From assembly GCA_009760855.2 (NCBI GenBank), contig WPIO01000114.1, positions 247,001 to 311,000 of the forward strand: 64,000 nt of DNA, in the 5' to 3' direction. Positions 13,201-24,617 of this stretch are shown here, piece by piece (position 1 is the stretch's first letter; each line of letters starts with the position of its first letter). A model generated the notes under the pieces. The model saw only the letters and a list, made by a program, of their open reading frames with translations. It was not told the DNA's origin and did no database searches. The translations under genes were made by a program, and so were the position numbers. This DNA comes from Cristatella mucedo. Lineage: Eukaryota; Bryozoa; Phylactolaemata; Cristatellidae.

Positions 13201-14915
13201 GAGCAGTTTCGTGCATTGAGGCAACATCAGCTCTTAAAAACACCTACTACATTCTCATTCGAGAATTTTTCCTTAGTCTCCACATTATCTTTTAGTTCTA
13301 ATGTTGTAAAATAATGCCAGTAATAATGCCATATTTACATATCGCTCGCCTTCGGAGAAACTGCCTTTCCCTCTCTCCCTTTCTTTCTCTGTAATAATAA
13401 TAATAATAATAATGCACTTGATAAAGCGCCCTCAGAGAATCTAATCTCTTTCTAGGCGCTTTACATTTGCTGCAAAGGGAAATGCAATTAGATGGTAAGT
13501 AAAATCATGCTTGAAAAACAAACAAAATGAATAACATGGTTAGGGGTGACATGCACAAGGTCAGCATGCAAATGTGGTTAGTGGCAGCATGCACAGTGTC
13601 AGCACTCTCATAAGCACATCAGGGACGATTCACAGGGACCCACTAAATGCTATCCTAAATAGGTGTGTTTTTAAGTTCCTTTTAAATGTGGTCAGGTCAG
13701 GGGATGTTCTGACGCAGGTCGGGAGGGAGTTCCAGGCTTTGGGAGCATATGAACTAAATGCACGGTCTCCAAGGGATTCAAGGTTTGTACGAGGTATTTC
13801 TAGACTATTGGATTCCGAAAAGCGGGTGGTACGATGCTTTGCCTGATGGGGGAGTATTTCGGAGAGATAAGCTGGAGCCAAAGAATGAAGGGACCTAAAA
13901 GTGAGCGACAAAACCTTGAAGTCAATCCGCTGCTTGACTGGTAGCCAGTGCAGGTCGGCGAGAAGTGGAGTAATGTGGCAACTGCGACGCTCACGACAGA
14001 CAAGCCTAGCTGCAGAGTTTTGCACCAGCTGCAATCGCATGATCGCACATCCTGGTAGGCCAGTAAGCAGTGGGTTGCAGAAGTCGAGACGGGATGTCAC
14101 GAATGCATGGACCAACTTGGACGTGGTATCTTTATCTAAACAAGCCTGAATTTTAGCAATGCTACGAAGCTGAAAATAGGCGGATTTGACTGTGGAGCTG
14201 ATATGGTCGTCTAACGAGAGGTCGCTTTGGAATATGACACCTACATTTCGAGCTGATTCGACAGGAGATATGCTGGCAGAGCGAATTTTGAGAGTCAGCC
14301 TTTCCAATCTCTGGATCACACTGGGTTTGCCTATAACTAGTAAGTTAGTTTTATCATCGTTAAGTTTTAGAAAATGTGCTGCCATCCATGTGCCAATGTC
14401 ATCAATGCATGCAGCTAGTGAGTTTAGAGAATTTGAGGTGCTCGAAGGCTGGGACGGATCAAAGCAAAGGTACAACTGAGTGTCATCCGCATAGAAGTGA
14501 AAGCCTAGATTGTGCTTGGCAATCACATCAGCAAGAGGGAGAGTATAAACCGTGAAAAGAACCGGACCTAGCACTGAGCCCTGAGGTACTCCATATTTCA
14601 GAGGTACTTCAGATGATCTTTGTCCATTCACGTCAATACTCTGGAGTCTCCCACTGAGATAGGACCTGAACCACTGCAGAGCAATGCCAGTGATGCCCAG
14701 GCGAGATGAGAGGCGCTCTAGAAGAACTTTGTGATCGATGGTATCAAAAGCTGCCGAAAGATCGAGCAAAACAAGCAGAGACACTCTACCCATGTCTGCA
14801 TTCCTAAGTAGGTCGTTGTATACCCTAAGCAATGCTGACTCTGTGGTGTGATTAGCTCTAAAGCCAGACTGGAACTTACTAGCAAGGTATGAGGTTTTGA
14901 TATATGAGTTCAGCT

Positions 14916-14971
<56 letters not shown>

Positions 14972-17900
14972 TCCCTCTCTCTCTCTCTTTCTCTCTATCT
15001 CTCTTTCGGCACTTAACATAAGGTGCAGATCAAAATGATTAGTGATTAAATGGTGAGCATAAGCACACGAAGGACAATTCTTCAAGCAAGCAGTGTGAGA
15101 AACAAGTATTGTTTAGCTTCTTTTTAAACGTCAAGTCACGAGATGTGGAGTCTAAAGGTGAGTGACAAAAATCTTAAAAGGCGATGTGCTGCTTGATGGG
15201 AAGCCAGTTCAGGTCGGCATAAGCGGTGTAATGTGGCAACTGCAAAGTTTTCGACAGCCAAGCCCAGCTGCATAGCGTTGCACCAGCTGTAAGTACCTGA
15301 GCGCACAGGCCGGTAGACCAGCAAGCAATGGGCTACATAAGTCAAGACGGGATGTCACACATGCATCGACAAACTTAGATGTGGTATCTCTGTCTAAACA
15401 AGCCTGAATTTTAGCGATGTTATGTAGCTGAAAGTATTCAGACTTGATTGTGGAGCAGATGTGGTCGTCTAATGAAGGTCACTTTGGAATAAAACACTTC
15501 AGAGTTCGTGCTATAGGAGCTTTGCTGGTAAAGCTGATTTGGAGAGCTAACCATTCCAATTTCTGAGTAAGATTAGGTTTTTCCGGTACTAGTAAGTTAG
15601 CTTTCTCGTCTATCAATCTGAGAAAGTCTGGTGACGTCCAAATGCGAATGTCAGCAATAAATGCAGTAAGTGAGTTGAGAGAGTTTGCCATGCTGGATGG
15701 CAAGGAGGGATCAAAGCACAGGTATAGCTGTGTGTCATCTGAATAGAAAAGAAATGCCGATCGTGTTTGGCGATTACATAGGCACGGCAGAGAACCTCTT
15801 CCTATAACCTGTGCTGCTATTAATATCCTCCAACGGCTCATCTAGCACTTACAAATTTCTTGAAAACCTGCCAATTACCTTACACTGGCATACCTGGATT
15901 CACCAGCTCAACTGCTAATGATATGGCCACTGGGTATCTGCAGAGGCATCACGGAGGCATTAACAGTGACACGTTGGCAGGTTAAATTGGTCAGATTATG
16001 ACAAGTCACTGAATTACAGATAGGTGAAAACCTACGATTTATATTGTGTAAACAGCGATTCACAGTGATGGTTAGTCAGTTACTCGCTAAGGTTAGTCGT
16101 GGGCTGAACACGTGGCTCTCTATGGATACGTCGCTCCATGTTAAAGGACATGGACTTTCTATCATGGTATGGGCAGTCTCGACTGCTGCCTTGCTCTGCT
16201 GCCGTTGGCATATGTGCAAGTACCGGTGCACAATCCGTTGAGTTGTAAGTCGTGCCAGCTCCTCCAGTATCCGACATGCATCACCGTGGATTAGAACCAG
16301 TTGCATGCACTGTGTTTATTGTGAAGGACTTGAATTCACGAGAGCCACTACAGCGCCTTGGCAGCAATAGGGCAACGGCTGCACGCACGTCGAAAGGGAT
16401 TGACCTCACAGCTGGCAAGCGATTGGGTAGCCAATGGTTGCTACAAGCGTATGAGTATCAAGCTAAGCAAAGCATGGAAAAGCACGAAGCATGATACTCG
16501 GGTGGGGAGAGATTGGGAAACCACCGGCCCCGTGGGATGGCCCTGGTTATTAAAAGAAAATGCACAAACAGGTATGCAAAGAACACAGGAACAACAACGG
16601 CAAGTCCAGTGCTTCGAAAAGAAGTCTGAGCGCAATAGAGGCATCTTCGGAGGATACTTAAATGGCGCAAAGTCGATCCATGAGATGGACAGAAGCCGAA
16701 GTTCCCAACGTTCGGTACGTATACACCGAAGGCTCGATCACCTCATGATCGCAGTAGCTCCGGGAGGAAGCACCGGCCTGCACTTCCTAGGGAAGGGCTG
16801 GGGAGAGGGAGGGAGGAGTTCACAGCAGCAATTTCATACTACAGAGCGCGGATGCACTTCACCTCTGGCCGGGCCAGTCCTGAAACCTCTTGGAAGTTTC
16901 CGGTTCAGTGGTCTCTAATGGCTGAGCTATCGATACTCACTTTCATTGGAAGCTCCACAAGTGGCCTGGTCTTGACCTTGTAGCAAGGGGCTCGCAATTT
17001 ACGACCCAGGCCTTTAATCAACTAACCCCCATCTTTAACTTTACTTTAAAGCCGTGCCTTAAAACTCTCCACTCACGCTCTCAAACCGAATCTCGCCACG
17101 TGGCACGTGTGCGAGAGAAGTGCGCATGCCTGCAAAGGCCAATCCGACACCAAGCAAGCAGCCAACAACAACAACATTGTTTACGTCCGCTTACCTCGAG
17201 CCATCTCGGGCTCGCCGATCCACAATCGAAGCAACTCGTCTAGCGCTTCTTTGGCTGGCAGCTCGTTCTTGATGGTCACGACCATCGCTGCAGCCGCTCC
17301 ATCCAACCTGCCCGCCTCGTGCCCCACATCGGCCTCGAGGCGCCGCAGGCGAGCGGCCAGCTGGCGCCGCTGCATCAGCAGGCTCGCCTCCTCCGCGGGC
17401 GGCAGCAGGGCGCCGGTGTAGCCGAGCGCCTGGCGCAGCTTCGCGCTCAGCAGCCCGGTCGCCTGCGCGAGCTCTGCCACTCGGCTGAGCGACGGATCGT
17501 AGCACGACTCCAGCGCTAGCTCGGCAGCTCTGAACGCTCCTTCCAGCGCTTGCAGCACGGCCACCTTGTTCGCTCTCAGCGTTTCCCGCTGGGCGGCACG
17601 CGCTTTCACTAGATGATTCTCGAGCTTTTGGCAATCGCGGTGGAGATCTCGCGCTCGCAAGCATCTGTCCAGGCTCGTCAGCTCCTGCCTGGCGCTCGAC
17701 GCGAGCTCGACGGCAGCGGCGTCCGGCAGAGCGCACAGCGAGTGCCCCTCGATGGCGCAGGCGGGCGCGCACAGGACGCACTTGGGCAACCCGCCACAAG
17801 TGAAGCACAGCCGATCGTAGGGCACGCCCGCGTGCTGCCAGCACGTCGGCTCGGCGATCAGGGCGAGGTCGGCATCGTCCAAGTCGATCACACGGTGCTC

Positions 17901-18434
17901 ACTGCTGCTGCCGCCGCCATAGACTTTCTCGTGGTCCAGCATGCAGCCGTTGCACAGAAGCATGCGGCACGTCTGGCACAAGTACTGGACGTCACCGACT
18001 TGGCGTGGCCCCGGCCGCCGCCCATCAGCGAGCGTGCTCTCGCTCTGCTCGCCCGCCGCCGCCGGAGCGCAGCCGGCGCACGTGGCTCGACCGGACAGAA
18101 CGAGCTGGCGGCGCACGCGGCCAGCCAGGAAGCAGTTGGAAAGCTGCTCCTGCACCTGCCGCGGCTCGCTTCCGCAGAGGCGCGTCGCCTCGTTGCAGAC
18201 GGTGCACCTGAGCAGCAGCACCGGCGGCTGCTCAGGTGCCAACGCTGCCTCCACGACGGCGGCTGCAGCTGCTGCTGCCCGAGCGGCGCAGGCGTGCTTC
18301 GCGCAGCAGCTGTGCAGGCAGTCGAGCAGCAGCGGGTCCAGCATGGCATCGTCATCGCTGCAGCAGATGCAGCACCGAAGCATCTCCCTGTCACCCAGTG
18401 CGTCGCCTGCGGGAGTCGTCTCTTGAAGCACCAT
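9433..18434 (-). CDS. TRIM-like RING/B-box/coiled-coil protein with C-terminal propeller-like domain (whole gene, 2 exons)
   Basis: Join of 17195-18434 and 9433-10295 gives about 700 residues. Exon 1 ends after CGA G with donor GTAAGC (phase 1); exon 2 follows a TTTCAG acceptor and supplies TA, so the codon at the join is GTA. Seen: RING-type cysteines (C22-x2-C25, C39-x-H41-x2-C44, then CTVC at 77-80), a first B-box with CxxC pairs around residues 118-175 (CAGC, CQTC, CNGC, then H), a second B-box around 185-225 (CWQH, CFTC, CVLC), and a Leu/Ala/Glu-rich helical stretch at about 230-385 that fits a coiled coil. The last ~280 residues have short beta-type repeats such as VLLAALENGMKEYD. Known for the family: RING proteins of this layout are E3 ubiquitin ligases of the cytosol. 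The substrate cannot be inferred. Odd points: an Ala tract (50-59) splits the RING and its middle cysteine pair is irregular. An extra exon in the 6.9-kb intron cannot be excluded. Confidence 0.8.
10735..10935 (+). mobile_element. LINE A, old diverged fragment
   Basis: Decayed copy of the C-terminal block: AACCTCAAAATCCTTTGGAG, TTTAGTTTGTATGCTCCTAA and CATTTAAAAGAAGCTATAGG match other copies. Confidence 0.6.
11260..12320 (+). mobile_element. LINE A copy carrying a nested SINE
   Basis: Reads from the NDDKTNLLVMG block through the C-terminal region and 3' UTR to a short (ATT)n. A tRNA-derived SINE interrupts it between the CRE-type and HWLP blocks. Several frameshifts; inactive. Confidence 0.8.
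11632..11762 (+). mobile_element. tRNA-derived SINE nested in LINE A
   Basis: B box GGATTCGAATCC, followed by the body shared with other copies here (GGCGATCCTTTATCGCC, GCAAGCGGTGGTGATAACCG) and the end GCTGTTAAATCAGCTAG. LINE sequence resumes at once on the right. Confidence 0.7.
12323..12539 (+). mobile_element. LINE A 3' UTR fragment abutting the previous copy
   Basis: Repeats the 3' UTR (GCATGCTGACACTGTGCATG, then the terminal stem) and ends in (ATT)n. It begins inside the (ATT)n tail of the preceding copy. Confidence 0.75.
12540..12690 (+). mobile_element. tRNA-derived SINE
   Basis: A-box-like GGCCCGTGGGTAAGGCACTT and B-box GAGTTCGAGTCCTGCAGTGG, then a body with AGTGATAGCCACAAAAGC. Directly follows a LINE A tail. 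Confidence 0.65.
13393..14920 (-). mobile_element. LINE A, best-preserved copy
   Basis: Read on the minus strand: an uninterrupted frame to the stop at 13630 covers [90 protein letters not shown] and the C-terminal block; then the 3' UTR, stem and (ATT)7 tail. 5' truncated exactly where a (CT)n array starts on the plus strand. No endonuclease domain, so not autonomous. Confidence 0.92.
14921..15006. repeat. (CT)n microsatellite
   Basis: Starts exactly at the 5' truncation of the LINE A copy on its left. Confidence 0.97.
15050..15850 (-). mobile_element. LINE A, diverged fragment
   Basis: Antisense remnants of the reverse-transcriptase C-terminal half (FYSDDTQLYLCFDPSLP region, then NLLVPEKPNLTQKLEWLALQ) with many indels. 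Confidence 0.75.
17195..18434 (-). CDS. TRIM-like gene, exon 1 (RING, B-boxes, coiled coil)
   Basis: Opens with ATG (MVLQETTPAGDALGDREM) and codes 413 residues plus one base. It carries all the zinc-binding and coiled-coil parts. Reading through the donor meets a stop within four codons (GKRT), which supports splicing here. The exon is GC-rich and long, as first coding exons of TRIM genes often are. Confidence 0.8.
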
Positions 18435-18714
18435 GTCGTCAGCGGGCTAGCAGCTGGCAGAAACAAAAGAAGACAGGCAGGGTGAGAGGCGGTGCGAGGC
18501 AGACTGAAGCCAGCAATAGGCAGCAGCGTGCTCGGTTCGGCCCACGTACCCGCTGACACAAGCTCGCTCACGCACGTAGGCGCAGATGCAAACGCACTCA
18601 GACGCGCCTGGTACGACGAGCCAAAGATGCCGGCTCTGCTGCAGCGGCGGCAGCCACACGTTGGCTCATTCGCACCGAGCTCGGTGGCCAAAGCACCGTA
18701 TGTTTTTTGGAGCT

Positions 18715-18805
18715 GCTCGGGGCTCGAGCCCGCGACCTCAGCCAGACCTTGGTCGGGGCGAGCACTTTAACTGCTGGACTAAACCAGCTCGAGTAAGATA
18801 ACTGT
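18715..18805 (-). mobile_element. tRNA-derived SINE 5' part
   Basis: On the minus strand an A-box-like GCTGGTTTAGTCCAGCAGTT, then CGACCAAGGTCTGGC and B-box-like GCGGGCTCGAGCCC. Matches the SINE at 35595. Confidence 0.5.
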
Positions 18806-19300
18806 GTGCTTTGCATTCTTACGCTGACCCACAAGGCCCGCCACGGCTTGGCTCCTTCATACCTAGCTGAACTGCTGCATCAGTTTCAGCCTGTTCGCGC
18901 CCTCAGGTCCTGTGTGGACAATAAATTAGCTGTCCCATTCCTCCGCTTAAAGACAGTTGGCGACAGAAGCTTTAGCTCTGCAGGTCCTAGACTGTGGAAC
19001 TCGCTTCCACAATTCTTACGAAACGACAACTAATCTCCAACTGCCGACTACGGCACATCTTTTTCAGCGGTCCTGAACTGCTACTTCTATGCTACTCACT
19101 ACCTCAACTGCTCTCCTAACTCTGCTATGCTTCCCACTTTCTCTTTGTTGCGTGAGACAAAGTCTGTTGGCTACCGAATGCGTACCGAAAGCCGCTTAGG
19201 CTGTGAGTGTGCTATACAAAACTCTCCTCCGTAACACCCACATGGTCTTTATGACTTTGTGGAGTTACTGACAGAGATACATTACATTACATTCTGGCAA
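18805..19300 (+). mobile_element. LINE B 3' end
   Basis: Codes [20 protein letters not shown] and [20 protein letters not shown], stop at 19033, then the 3' UTR ending GTGGAGTTACTGACAGAGAT and (ACATT)n. Confidence 0.85.
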
Positions 19301-21571
19301 AACTTTGGTTCCTTGCTTATCATTAAGTGCTGGTTATTGCTGTTATTGCAGGGAGTAGTAACACAAGCGAAAAAAAAGTGATTTCTCCTAGAGCACTACA
19401 CAAATGGCCTAATATTATTATTATTATTATTATTATAAAAATACAAGTATAATCTAACCAGGATCAAGTCTGTAAAAGTGTGAAGATCTTATCGTAAGGC
19501 GAACTCTTTTTGATGGCGTAAGGGAACATGACTCTGCAGCGTGAGCGCACTGGGCTGAGGCCCTACGAAGGCTCAGACTGCCTAAGCAGCCGCAGGCTCA
19601 CGAGCGGGTGGAGGTAGGGCGATGACTCGTCGGATGACTCGGCAGTCCTGCCAAAATCCATACATTGGCCAGGGACATCCATCTGCTGCCAACTGTGGAC
19701 CAGCTGTCCGGGCGGGTGTTGTGTGACAGTGGTTCTGGCGGTGGCTGTTCTAGTGGGAGTCTCACGGACACACAGAGGGCGCTCGTGGCTGTAAACAAAC
19801 GAGACTCTGCTTCATTCCTCAACGGGCTCCAATACATGGGTGCCCAATCAATCGCAGCAGATGACATGAAATATAACCTGCATGACTGGCCCGACGCATC
19901 ACTGCTTCAATGGCTCAACTATTGGCCACAGGTGAGGCATGTGCATTAGTGTAAGGTGCTGCTTCGCTAATAACAGCCGAAGTCGGAAGCCGAAGGTGCA
20001 CACAACTTCGGAACGGACGGTGGCTCGACGGTGCAAAAACAACTGCATGCGGCAGAATACGCAAGGGCAGCCGAAGGAGTCTGAAGGGGGAGAGAAGGGA
20101 GGGCTCGACCCCCCCTCATCGACGCGTGGTTTTTGCAGATCAAAGTGCTCAGTGTTGGAGCCACAGGAGGCTTGTCGCTCGGTGGCGCTACCCAGCCCGA
20201 CGACGTGTGCCGAGGAGGCCTGTCACACGATGGGCTCCAAACGCGATGAGAGCATTTTCTCAGAATGCGGCCCGGGTGGTCATCCGACCCCGAGTGGCAA
20301 TTTGTTGCCGCTACGTCAAACAATAGACAAGTCGATCCTTCACCAGTAACATCAATAATTACAATTTAAGATCGTCCACTGAGCGTAGCTCCCTCCTCCT
20401 AACATAAGGGAGTAAGCCGGGAGCCTTTAAGCTGCTAGACTGCGCGGGGATGAAAAGTCGTGACGGTAATAATAATCCAAATTGTTATTATTATTAGCAT
20501 AAGTCTTTGGAATACCACTCTAAAAGAGCCAAATCTCTTATCCGGGAGCTTTAAAACTCGCTGCTGGAGAAGTAAAAATCAAGATTTAATGACAAGCAAT
20601 GAATCCTATTCAAGCTAGCATATAAAGCACACATGTATCATGCTAAGACAAATATGCACTACCACACAAGAAACCACTTAGGGCGGCTTGTTAGACATAC
20701 CCCTGGTTAGTGAAACACACTGAATCATGCAAGGTAAGCACGCAAAGCCCACAGAGAAAAAACTAATTCAGTGGCTAAGTGCAGAGAAAGCTGAGAGGAA
20801 CATGTGCGTCCTTAGCTGAGATTCAATTATGCAGCAAAGGCAATGCAAGCGGCGATTAAAACTCGATGCGAGGTACATACTCGCCGTGCACAAGAGCTGC
20901 AGGCTCGGTCGCCAAAAGGTTTCAATTTTGTTCGACGAACGACAAGACATCTGGAAGCCGAGGAGCGACGCTGGAGCAGCGAGCGATGAGGCCGGATTCG
21001 TGAGTTGGCGCAAGCGAGTGAAGCGGCCTGTAGGCCGGCCAGAGGATCTAGAAGTCGATTCGACGCTCCATGCGGAGTCAGGAAGCATAGACATAGACGC
21101 GTTGCGTCGCGGCAGCTACGGCAATGACGACAGGCCAGCCGAGCTGATGCGTTTTGCACCAGCTGCAGTCGTCTGAGGGCACAGATCGGAAGTCCACACT
21201 TTAGGAATTCGCGTTAATTTAGACGCGATATCATAAACGCGTGAATTAGTTTGAGCGGTCGCATTCCTGTCAAAGCCGGCCCTAATTTTGGCCACGTTCC
21301 TCAGCTGACTTCGGGCTACGCCCTGGCCAGAGCACGATGAGTCAAAGAAATTATTGAAAATAGTCTCAGAGCACTTGAGTCAACGCAGGCTAACCGGGTC
21401 GAGTTCTCTTACTTCGGCAGTTGGAATCGAGAGCACCTAGGGCGGATGTGAAGTTGGTCCCCTTGTAGCACCGTTTCCGGAAGAGGACGCTACCGTAAAC
21501 GGTAGCTCTTGGCTACTAGAAGGTAAGAAGACGCTGCATACATCCGTTCGCTCTCTGCCGCCGGTGTAGTC
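19301..21571. other. Intergenic region upstream of RPB9
   Basis: 19350-19440 holds a SINE or LINE-like tail (TTCTCCTAGAGCACTACACA plus ATT), 20490-20560 an inverted tail of the same kind. The rest is unique. RPB9 and the TRIM-like gene are transcribed away from each other, so regulatory DNA is expected here. Confidence 0.4.
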
Positions 21572-21645
21572 ATGGATCTGGATAGCGATGTCGATGAAAT
21601 AGAGCAAGACCAGGGCTTCATTGGAATTAAATTCTGTCAGGAATG
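21572..21645 (+). CDS. POLR2I: RPB9 exon 1
   Basis: Codes the acidic leader and [10 protein letters not shown], ending with TG of a split Cys codon before donor GTACGT. Confidence 0.93.
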
Positions 21646-24617
21646 GTACGTAGACAGGTCACCCATTTCTTTCGCGTCGATTCCGCAGTGCAACCTGGTT
21701 TTATAATTCGTTCGCGTATTCAATCTCCGTCGCCGATAGCGCTGCCCGATGTGTCCTGAACTTATGCGACGAGTGCGCCCTTTTCCCATAGCAACAACAT
21801 GCTGTATCCGAAAGAGGACCGACAAAGCAAGATTCTTCTTTACGCGGTAAGCTTGCATATAATACCGTATGTGCTCGCGTTTAGTCGTTCTCGAATTCGC
21901 CGTGGTTCTGAGTGTCAATCGGCTTTTTTTCAGTGTCGGAACTGCGACTATCAAGAGGCGGCCAAGAATCCTTGCATTTACGTTAATAAAATCACGCACG
22001 AAGTCAAGTAAGTAGCACTTCCTGCTTTGCCGTGCTTCGACGGCGCGCATATGCGTTTTCTCCACCGCCGACTTTCTTGACTAGGCATCGTGCTTCGCCG
22101 AGGCCGTCTGGGGCGGCTGGTAGTGTCGAAATACAGTGTTAATATGATTTTCTATCGGCGAATGCGCTAGCTTACCGTCGATTTAAATTGACTGCGGAAT
22201 TCTGAGTGTGGCGAATTTGCACCGCAATCGCTTATATCGAATGCAATACATTGTATTGATTATATTATATAATATATTATATTAATTATATATTATATTA
22301 TATAACATTGTATTATATTGAATCGCTCAATATTGAGCAGCAACGAAGAGGAATTGTGATGTGAATGCTGCGCAGCCGGTAATCTACCGATTGGCTGCGA
22401 AGTATACGTATACGTTGCTAAGATTAGCTTCCGAAGATAAGCTCGGTAGCTGACGCAGCCTGTGCATGCGACACGACGACCCCCTCTCCCTGCGAAAATA
22501 CTCGTAAATAACCGTACCTGACATATGTCGACAATCTCAAGGCAAATCATTGCTGTGCGTGTCACCGGGCCTATTGAGCGCCGTGTAGACGGGCACTGCG
22601 AACTATCGTTGGCTGGCATTCGTAAAGGCTGGTGGCCGAGACATCCTCGTGAGCCGCAAACTGAGAAAAAGGTCCGGCTCTCATTCTCTGATCCATAAGT
22701 TAACAATACTGGCGCCTTTCGTCCAGCCGAGCTGTGGGCGACTGCCGAGCTGCTGAGCCGATGCTTATTTAAACACAGGATAGATCGTAGGTACATATCA
22801 CTTCTATGCTGACGATACTCAGTTGTATTTGTCATTTAACCGTCGGAATCTGCTGCAGCAACTGAAAAACTGAATGCTTGCCTTGCCGATATTCGATCCT
22901 GGATGTCGGAAAACTTCCTGAAATTAAATGACGATAAAACCGAACTGCTGCTCATAGGACACCCTAAGCGTGTGGCTGGATTAAACGGCTTTGCTGTTCT
23001 AATAGGTGATGCTATTGTGCGACCTTCACCACGTGCTCGTAATCTAGGTGTCGTGTTCGACAGCTGCCTCAATTTGAAAAGCTTCATTCAAAAGACTGCC
23101 TCTACAGCTAGCCATCACATCCGATCCCTATCCAAGATTAGAAGCTGTCTCCCACAGTGGCTTGTAAAAAATTTAACTAGCTCTTTAGTTCTGTCTCGGC
23201 TTGATTATTGTAATTCCCTTTTGGCTGGGCTACCAAAGAAAGCTATTATGCCACTACAGCGGACTATGAATATGGCTGCAAGGCTGGTCTTCAAGTCCCA
23301 GCGGTTTGAGCACGTGTCACCTTTGCTGAAAGAGCTAGGATGGTTGCCGGTTGAGCAAAGAATACAGAGCAAAGTTCTTACGCTGACCCGCAAGGCCGGC
23401 CACGGCTTGGCTCCTTCGTACCTAGCTGAACTGCTGCACCAGTTTCAGCCTGTTCGCGCCCTCAGGTCCTGTGTGGACAATAAATTAGCTGTCCAATTCC
23501 TCCGCTTAAAGATAGTTGGCGACAGAAGCTTTAGCTCTGCAGGTCCTAGACTGTGGAACTCGCTTCCACAATTCTTACGAAACGACAACTAATCTCCAAC
23601 TGCCGACTATGGCACATCTTTTTCAGCGGTCCTGAGCTGTTACTTCTATGCTACTCACTACCTCAACTGCTCTCCTAACTCTGCTATGCTTCCCACTTTC
23701 TCTTTGTTGCGTGAGACAAAGTCTGTTGGCTACCGAATGCGTACCGAAAGCCGCTTAGGCTGTGAGTGCGCTATACAAAAATCTCCCGAGTAACACCCAC
23801 ATGGTCTTTATGACTTTGTGGAGTTACTGACGGAGATACATTAAATACATAATAGATATATCCCAGTTGCTATGTGCAGACTGCGGCAACAAACTGAAAG
23901 TTAGCCCAGACAATAAATACGCAGGTCACCGATACGATGGCTGTACTTTTGATCGTTGCTTTTGGGATGGCATGTGACTGACGCCGTGTATCCTCAAGTC
24001 GTTAGGAGAGGCAATAAGGCACAACGAGCAGTGAGACGTTCGTGACTGGGACACTAGCTTTAGCTTATAAGAATAATAATAATAATGCACTTGATTAAGC
24101 ACCCTCAGAGAACTCAATCTCTTTCTAGGTGCTTTACATTTGCTGCAAAGGAAGCACGATCGAATGGATCGAGCTTAATTCCAATGTGTGATTGACACAA
24201 AAATTCACTGCTCATTTTGATACTTAGCAATTATGAGCTGAGCTACCTATTGCTACGACTTGCTACCGATGCTGTAAGGGGAGCGAATCTGCGTGAGCTG
24301 GATGCATTCAGTATTTTATTGTGACTTTGGTACGATGTTGGGAAAGCATGGTCGTTCACCGCAGCAGCCCATTTTGCATGTTTGCTTTCGCCCACATTGT
24401 TCACATCTGCTGCCCGTCATCTTTCAGCGAGCTTACTCAGATAATAGCGGACGTGGTCGCCGATCCGACGCTGCCTCGAACCGAGGATCACCCGTGTCCC
24501 AAGTGCGGGCACAAGGAGGCCGTCTTCTTTCAGTCGCAGACCAAGCGCGCCGAGGAAGGCATGAGGCTCTACTACGTGTGCACGAACCAGGGCTGCGCAC
24601 ACCGCTGGACCGAGTAG
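21572..24617 (+). CDS. POLR2I: DNA-directed RNA polymerase II subunit RPB9 (whole gene, 4 exons)
   Basis: Joining 21572-21645, 21792-21846, 21934-22007 and 24428-24617 gives 130 residues, close to the usual ~125 for RPB9. The N-terminal zinc ribbon shows C at FCQEC and CRNC; the C-terminal TFIIS-like ribbon shows [13 protein letters not shown] and [15 protein letters not shown] at the very end, which is diagnostic. RPB9 sits on the lobe of RNA polymerase II in the nucleus and helps start selection, fidelity and TFIIS-stimulated cleavage. All splice phases agree (2, 0, 2). The ATG at 21572 gives an acidic leader, [14 protein letters not shown], before the conserved [11 protein letters not shown]. 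Codon 83 is AAC (N) where animal proteins usually have D. The third intron holds a LINE B copy. Confidence 0.96.
21792..21846 (+). CDS. POLR2I: RPB9 exon 2
   Basis: Follows TTTTCCCATAG. Completes the Cys codon, then [18 protein letters not shown], the second part of the first zinc ribbon. Ends in phase 0 before GTAAGC. Confidence 0.94.
21934..22007 (+). CDS. POLR2I: RPB9 exon 3
   Basis: Follows a T-rich acceptor ending CAG. Codes [20 protein letters not shown] then THEV, ending in phase 2 before GTAAGT. Confidence 0.94.
22240..22330. repeat. AT-rich palindromic tract in RPB9 intron 3
   Basis: Alternating ATTATAT blocks that fold on themselves, flanked by ACATTGTATT-type sequence on both sides. 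Confidence 0.5.
22795..23860 (+). mobile_element. LINE B, longest copy, in RPB9 intron 3
   Basis: Starts near the YADDTQLYL motif (TATGCTGACGATACTCAGTT), then [76 protein letters not shown] and [16 protein letters not shown], stop at 23592, then the 3' UTR. Distinct from LINE A in protein and tail. It is in the sense direction of RPB9. Confidence 0.88.
24072..24175 (-). mobile_element. LINE A 3' terminal fragment
   Basis: Inverted (ATT)n, GCACTTGATTAAGCACCCTC, AGAGAACTCAATCTCTTTCT and CATTTGCTGCAAAGG. Confidence 0.75.
24428..24617 (+). CDS. POLR2I: RPB9 exon 4 (terminal)
   Basis: Follows ATCTTTCAG and codes [10 protein letters not shown], then the whole TFIIS-like zinc ribbon to HRWTE and TAG. 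I see no AATAAA close downstream, so the poly(A) site is not placed. Confidence 0.95.

Larger units (their letters stand above)
10296..17194. other. Intron of the TRIM-like gene
   Basis: Mostly LINE A copies and SINEs. 12691-13392 and 15850-17194 look unique and carry no supported coding or RNA signal. Confidence 0.55.

Noticed and set aside
13630-14832. Intact reverse-transcriptase frame as an active element
   Set aside because: The copy is 5' truncated, lacks the endonuclease and ends in a microsatellite, so it is not autonomous.
17613-18485. 290-codon frame on the plus strand
   Set aside because: Shadow of exon 1 of the TRIM-like gene; composition only reflects its complement.
19598-20349. 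Overlapping frames of 90-136 codons on both strands
   Set aside because: No conserved blocks, no splice-phase partner and no homology that I recognise.
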